Source: Candidatus Avoscillospira stercoripullorum (GTDB taxonomy: Bacteria; Bacillota; Clostridia; Oscillospirales; Oscillospiraceae). From it: a stretch of DNA of 5,338 nucleotides. The position numbers were made by a program, and so were the translations under genes. The stretch spans positions 1 through 5,338 of the forward strand of contig DVGD01000213.1 in NCBI GenBank assembly GCA_018712905.1, read 5' to 3'. How positions within the stretch are numbered: the stretch's first letter is position 1; each line of letters begins with the position of its first letter. This document shows, in pieces, positions 1-5,338 of this stretch. Below the pieces are notes generated by a model that saw nothing but the letters and a program-made list of their open reading frames with translations, was not told the origin of the DNA and searched no databases.

Positions 1-267
1 GGACTGGTCAATGGTTTCCGGTTTTCCATCCAGGGAATGGGCTATTCTCAGCTGGCTATTTTGTCCGGTGTCATGGAGATGGTCGCGCGGGTGGCGGTGG
101 CCTTGCTGCTGGTGCCGTTGCTGGGCTATCCCGGTGCGTGCCTGGGTTCGCCCATTGCCTGGCTCATGGCCGACTGTTTCCTGGTGCCAACGGCCTACTG
201 GTGCCTGCGCACGCTGCGGCGCAAGATCCCGCAGGATGCGCCGGAACAGATTGCGTCCCCTATGTAA
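1..267 (+). CDS. MATE family efflux transporter, C-terminal fragment
   Basis: This is the last 88 residues of an integral membrane protein whose 5' part lies outside the window; the frame is open from base 1 to the TAA at 265-267. The segment contains two hydrophobic spans, roughly residues 18-40 and 50-70, then a short basic tail (LRTLRRK) and a polar end. The pattern GYSQLAILSGVMEMVAR, a break at GYPGACLGSPIAW, then an ADCFLVPTAYW helix is what I know from the last two helices of Clostridia MATE proteins, which export drugs or metabolites using a Na+ or H+ gradient across the cytoplasmic membrane. The family call is from recognition of this C-terminal pattern; the substrate cannot be told. 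The gene converges on the operon to its right and shares a terminator with it. A polysaccharide flippase of the same superfamily is a less likely alternative. Confidence 0.8.
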   Translation, partial: GLVNGFRFSIQGMGYSQLAILSGVMEMVARVAVALLLVPLLGYPGACLGSPIAWLMADCFLVPTAYWCLRTLRRKIPQDAPEQIASPM

Positions 268-274
268 GAAGAAG

Positions 275-308
275 AAACCCCTGTTTTTCGGCAGAAAAAC
301 AGGGGTTT
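275..308. terminator. Bidirectional hairpin terminator between convergent genes
   Basis: A perfect 15-bp inverted repeat has arms at 275-289 (AAACCCCTGTTTTTC) and 294-308 with a GGCA loop. It starts 7 nt after the stop of the MATE fragment and ends 10 nt from the stop of the phosphopantetheinyl transferase on the other strand. On the - strand the stem is followed by a pyrimidine-rich CTTCTTCTT. On the + strand the only U residues are the last three of the stem, so termination may be better in the leftward direction. The A/T tracts inside the stem suit both directions. Position between two convergent stops supports a shared intrinsic terminator. Confidence 0.85.
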
Positions 309-318
309 GCAGATTCTA

Positions 319-978
319 TTATGAGTTACCCAGCGGCAGCGCGACTTCCAAAAGCGGCGGTCGTGCCTCCAGCGTGCAAAGGCAGGCGCGGCACCCGGGA
401 AGCACATATTCCTCCAGCCGGAAGGGCAGCGGAGAGATATTTTGTTCCAGCGTCGCGCCATCTTGGCTCAGGCGCACCGAGAAGGAACCAAGTCCCTGCT
501 TTAGTCCGGTGCCCAGCGCCTTGGTAAATGCCTCTTTGGCGGTCCAGAGCCGCAGGAGCGCGTCGGCCTGGGCAGACTTCGGCAAGGACTCCACCATGGC
601 CACTTCCTCCGGCGCGAAGAAGCGCCGCGCTGTGGCTAAGGTGCACCTGGGAAGCTCCACATCCACGCCCACAAGCTGAGAACTCACCGCGCACAGCACC
701 CATTCGCCGCTGTGGCTCAGGGAAAAATCCAACGAGCCGTTTACAAGCATTGGCTTTCCATCCGGGGAGGTGGTAAACTGCTGTGCATACACGGGGATCC
801 CTTCCTGACTGAGGGCATAGCGCAGCAGCCACCCCGCGCCGGCCAGCCGGGCGCGGTCAGCGCCGTGGCGGCAGGCGCGGATCCGCTGCTGACGCTGGGG
901 AGAGAGGAGGGGCAGCAGCGCTTCCCAACGGTTCTCCGGCAACAGCGGCGATATTTGGAGGGCGTAGAGCTTAGCCAT
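319..978 (-). CDS. Sfp-type 4'-phosphopantetheinyl transferase
   Basis: A 219-residue protein of the Sfp/AcpT superfamily, which moves the 4'-phosphopantetheine arm of coenzyme A onto a conserved serine of carrier proteins (ACP, PCP) in the cytoplasm. The family motifs are readable in order: GKP at 74-76, FSLSHS at 85-90, GVDVE at 104-108 and WTAKEAFTKALGTGL at 145-159. By analogy with Sfp, D106, E108 and E149 would be the Mg2+ ligands and K148 the catalytic-loop lysine; all are present, so the enzyme looks intact, and the length is normal for the Sfp class rather than the short AcpS class. The ATG at 978 is preceded by GGAG (985-988) with 6 nt spacing; this site lies against the transporter stop (982-984), leaving only 3 nt between the genes and suggesting translational coupling. 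No NRPS, PKS or carrier-protein gene is visible, so the client is unknown; housekeeping ACP or a distant cluster are both possible. Confidence 0.93.
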   Translation of the reverse strand: MAKLYALQISPLLPENRWEALLPLLSPQRQQRIRACRHGADRARLAGAGWLLRYALSQEGIPVYAQQFTTSPDGKPMLVNGSLDFSLSHSGEWVLCAVSSQLVGVDVELPRCTLATARRFFAPEEVAMVESLPKSAQADALLRLWTAKEAFTKALGTGLKQGLGSFSVRLSQDGATLEQNISPLPFRLEEYVLPGCRACLCTLEARPPLLEVALPLGNS

Positions 979-981
979 CGG

Positions 982-3953
<2,972 letters not shown>

Positions 3954-3960
<7 letters not shown>

Positions 3961-4589
3961 ATAAGAGTCCTTCTTTCTTGCGGTGGGGTAAGACCCTTGC
4001 GGAGGATATCCAGCTGGATTCTCAGCTGTTCACGGAAGAGATCCTGCTGGTTGGGGCATCTCAGGGCGGCCAGAAGATTGGAAAATCCGGCCGCCAGGAT
4101 AAAGAACAGCACAGCCTGTACCTCGTTATCTCCAATTTGGCACCCCTGCTGCTCCAGGAGCTCCCTGGTCTGCTGACCGATGGTGCTGAGATCCAGCTGG
4201 TCGATAAACTGCGTTGCCTCCAGATCGGCATTGAGCCGGAAGAGATGGCCGATACGTGCTTGGGGCAGATCCTCCCGAGGAGAGGCCGATTGCCAGAGAA
4301 TCAGATCAAACATCCCGAGGATGGCCTCAAAGATGTTGGCGCCATGGGCAGTCATTTGGGCAAGGAAGCCCTGGGAAATGGTGGCGATCAGGGTTTTGAG
4401 CAGATATAGGAACAGGTCGTGCTTGCCGGAAAAGTATTGGTAGAAGCTGCCGCGGGATACCTTTGCCTCCTGAATAATGCGGTTGATGGATGCGTCCATA
4501 TAGGAATAGGAGGTGAATTCCTTCCAAGCCGCATCCAGAAAGCGCTGCCGCTTTTCTTCAGGCAGACGGAAAAATGTATCCGAGGGCAT
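3954..4589 (-). CDS. TetR/AcrR family transcriptional regulator
   Basis: A 211-residue protein with a TetR-type N-terminal DNA-binding domain: an entry helix with the familiar KRQRFLDAAWKEF pattern (13-25), then a helix-turn-helix at about 33-54 (ASINRIIQEAKVSRGSFYQYF) followed by SGKHDLF, the usual TetR sequence after the recognition helix. The C-terminal part (about 65-200) is helical and variable, as expected for the ligand-binding and dimer domain, so the inducer cannot be read. I place the start at the ATG at 4589 because the TetR fold begins just after it and AAAGGA (4599-4604) sits 9 nt upstream; a GTG at 4709 would add 40 unlikely residues, lacks a ribosome site and would lie upstream of the promoter. 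It is the first gene of the operon, overlaps the transporter by 7 nt, and probably represses its own promoter through the palindrome at 4631-4645. Confidence 0.92.
3968..3974 (-). promoter_or_regulatory. Ribosome binding site fixing the TTG start of the ABC gene
   Basis: AGAAGGA on the - strand lies 7 nt before the TTG at 3960-3958. It is inside the last codons of the upstream regulator. The ATPase domain begins normally (LKLTNIKKTYG) right after the TTG, so this site and the domain edge agree on the non-ATG start. The arrangement means ribosomes finishing the regulator at the TGA (3956-3954) are positioned to reinitiate on the transporter. Confidence 0.8.
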
Positions 4590-4623
4590 AACAATCCATC
4601 CTTTCCGGGAGGTGATTGACAAC

Positions 4624-4652
4624 ATGATACATGACAGCATGTCATAAGTCAA
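4624..4652 (-). promoter_or_regulatory. Sigma-A-type promoter of the tetR-ABC-transferase operon
   Basis: On the - strand TTGACT (4652-4647) and TATCAT (4629-4624) are separated by exactly 17 nt, each matching the consensus at five of six positions. The predicted transcript starts near 4617, giving a short leader of about 28 nt that contains the regulator's ribosome site. No other equally good promoter stands before the transporter or the transferase, so this one probably serves all three genes. Confidence 0.75.
4631..4645. promoter_or_regulatory. Putative TetR operator (palindrome in promoter spacer)
   Basis: ATGACA-gca-TGTCAT on the + strand is a perfect 6-3-6 inverted repeat lying wholly between the -35 and -10 hexamers of the operon promoter. 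A dimer bound here would block RNA polymerase, the common layout for autorepressing TetR proteins. A further half-site-like TTGACA (4616-4621, + strand) lies just beyond the -10 element. That the adjacent regulator is the binder is inference from position and symmetry. Confidence 0.7.
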
Positions 4653-4831
4653 GAGAATCTCGCCGCAGCCCTGCGGAACCTTTTTGCCGCTATAATTGGG
4701 AATTTCCACTGTTGAAAGGATTATATTGGAAATTATAATAAATTATACTGCGTTTCTCACGAATAAAATCACAGAACCGTCGCAATTGCAGTTTTATAAG
4801 GCGATTTGGCTTGATTTGCTTAATTTAGGAC
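4653..4831. other. AT-rich divergent intergenic region
   Basis: No supportable gene is seen here. From about 4690 the composition shifts to AT-rich, unlike the GC-rich operon. The stretch 4720-4747 contains TATAAT three times on the - strand (4725-4720, 4737-4732, 4747-4742), none with a good -35 hexamer at 16-18 nt. On the + strand TTGAAA (4712-4717), 16 nt and TATAAT (4734-4739) form a possible second rightward promoter, but such matches are cheap in AT-rich DNA. Confidence 0.5.
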
Positions 4832-4860
4832 TGGACAAAATTGCATCGGTCTTGTATAAT
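4832..4860 (+). promoter_or_regulatory. Near-consensus sigma-A promoter for the secreted-protein gene
   Basis: TGGACA (4832-4837), a 17-nt spacer and a perfect TATAAT (4855-4860) read rightward. The transcript would start near 4867. The only convincing gene downstream on this strand begins at 5132, so the promoter most likely serves it through a long leader. Confidence 0.7.
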
Positions 4861-4866
4861 CTCTAA

Positions 4867-5131
4867 TAGCAATGATGGAATTGCGTCTATTAAAAGATGG
4901 CATAGTGCACAAATTTTATGGAAGCAAATTGGGAAAATTGTGAGATCAATTACCAAAAGTCACAAGATCCATCGACGCTTTGCTGGCCTTGAAATTGCGA
5001 GGAAGTCTCTGGGAGAGACTTCCAGGGATTATGTATAAGAAATCATGTGAGCCGACCAGGCTGCCATATTTTGCGCGGCAGACGCCATGACGGTATGCAC
5101 AGGGTTGGTTTGATTGAGAAAGGATGCTTGC
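4867..5131 (+). promoter_or_regulatory. Long 5' leader of the secreted-protein gene
   Basis: About 265 nt lie between the predicted start site and the ATG at 5132, with no convincing gene. Contents are a perfect hairpin at 5001-5023, a weaker CTGCC/GGCAG stem at 5061-5081, and short open frames without ribosome sites. It does not match a riboswitch class that I can recognise by eye. Composition rises from AT-rich to GC-rich at about 5045. Regulation by this leader is a possibility only. Confidence 0.45.
5001..5023 (+). other. Perfect 10-bp hairpin in the leader
   Basis: GGAAGTCTCT, a GGG loop and AGAGACTTCC form a perfect inverted repeat. No run of T follows on either strand, so it is not a canonical intrinsic terminator. 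In RNA the loop might open to UGGGA with a 9-bp stem. Possible roles are mRNA stability, a protein-binding site or part of a larger leader fold. Confidence 0.5.
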
Positions 5132-5338
5132 ATGAAGATTCGAAAAGTATTTGCGGTGGCGCTGATCGCGGCAATATGCCTGTCGCTTTACTTTGTCTAT
5201 GCGCCTGCGTCGGCCGAGGATCTAGCGCTTACGGCACAGGATGGCCTTTGCGTCCATCATCCAGAGCATACGGTGGAGTGCGGCTATTATGTAGAAGCAG
5301 GGGAGGCTGCCTGTGCGCACGTCCATGATGCGGCTTGT
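5132..5338 (+). CDS. Secreted Cys/His-rich protein, N-terminal fragment
   Basis: The frame opens at ATG 5132 and runs off the window after 69 codons. AGAAAGGA (5117-5124) lies 7 nt before the ATG, a strong ribosome site. Residues 1-28 are a classical signal peptide: a basic start (MKIRK), a hydrophobic core from about 6 to 23, and an ASA cleavage motif at 26-28, so export by Sec and cleavage before E29 are likely. The mature part shows spaced cysteines (C40, C50, C61, C69) and histidines (H42, H43, H46, H63, H65) in two related blocks, CVHHPEHTVECGY and CAHVHDAAC. I recall similar Cys/His blocks near the N-termini of large surface proteins in gut Clostridia, but cannot name the family or a function. 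Metal binding or disulfides are possible. It is transcribed away from the TetR operon. Confidence 0.8.
   Translation, partial: MKIRKVFAVALIAAICLSLYFVYAPASAEDLALTAQDGLCVHHPEHTVECGYYVEAGEAACAHVHDAAC

Noticed and set aside
11..679. A 222-codon + strand frame crossing the MATE end, terminator and transferase
   Set aside because: It overlaps three well-supported elements in the wrong frame, and its Trp/Arg/Ser-rich composition is typical of shadow translation.
4663..4685. Terminator-like hairpin CCGCA-GCCC-TGCGG followed by AACC and TTTTT on the + strand
   Set aside because: Only 5 bp of stem, the T-run is 4 nt away, and no + strand gene ends upstream of it.
4590..4709. N-terminal extension of the regulator from a GTG at 4709 (251 residues)
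   Set aside because: No ribosome site before the GTG, the extra 40 residues do not look like TetR sequence, and the start would be upstream of the predicted promoter.
4841..5038. A 65-codon + strand frame with a TTG start
   Set aside because: It begins upstream of the predicted transcript start, overlapping the TATAAT element, has no ribosome site and no recognisable similarity.
5061..5081. CTGCC/GGCAG stem as part of a c-di-GMP or other riboswitch
   Set aside because: A 5-bp stem with an 11-nt loop is weak, and I do not see the conserved core of a known riboswitch around it.

Overview
The window looks like chromosome of a low-redundancy, GC-rich member of the Bacillota, most likely a gut-type Clostridia (Oscillospiraceae/Ruminococcaceae-like). 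This is inferred from protein style, not from a marker gene: a single-chain ABC ATPase/FtsX permease with a huge extracytoplasmic domain, a TTG start with a strong AAGGA-type ribosome binding site, sigma-A-type promoters, and a Cys/His-rich secreted protein of a kind I associate with gut Clostridia.

Left edge (1-308): the last 88 codons of a MATE-family multidrug/solute efflux protein on the + strand. It is followed by a 15-bp hairpin that it shares with the convergent operon as a probable bidirectional terminator.

Centre (319-4652, all - strand): a compact three-gene operon in the order tetR-type regulator, ABC transporter (ATPase fused to permease), Sfp-type 4'-phosphopantetheinyl transferase. 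The regulator and transporter reading frames overlap by 7 nt. The transporter stop and the transferase ATG are 3 nt apart, with the transferase ribosome binding site overlapping the transporter stop. Upstream of the regulator is a readable sigma-A promoter, TTGACT-17 nt-TATCAT, whose spacer is filled by a perfect 15-bp palindrome. The natural reading is autorepression: the TetR protein senses a compound or envelope signal and releases expression of the transporter, with the transferase following. No carrier-protein client (NRPS, PKS or ACP) is in the window, so the transferase's link to the transporter is unexplained.

Right side (4653-5338): an AT-rich intergenic stretch of about 480 nt separates the operon from a divergent + strand gene cut by the window end. 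A near-consensus promoter (TGGACA-17 nt-TATAAT) at 4832-4860 implies a leader of about 265 nt containing a perfect 10-bp hairpin. The gene encodes a signal peptide followed by spaced Cys and His residues, probably the start of a cell-surface or secreted protein.

I see no CRISPR array, tRNA, rRNA, insertion sequence or phage gene. The points most worth a second look are the TetR/ABC/phosphopantetheinyl transferase coupling, the operator inside the promoter spacer, and the long leader in front of the Cys/His-rich secreted protein.
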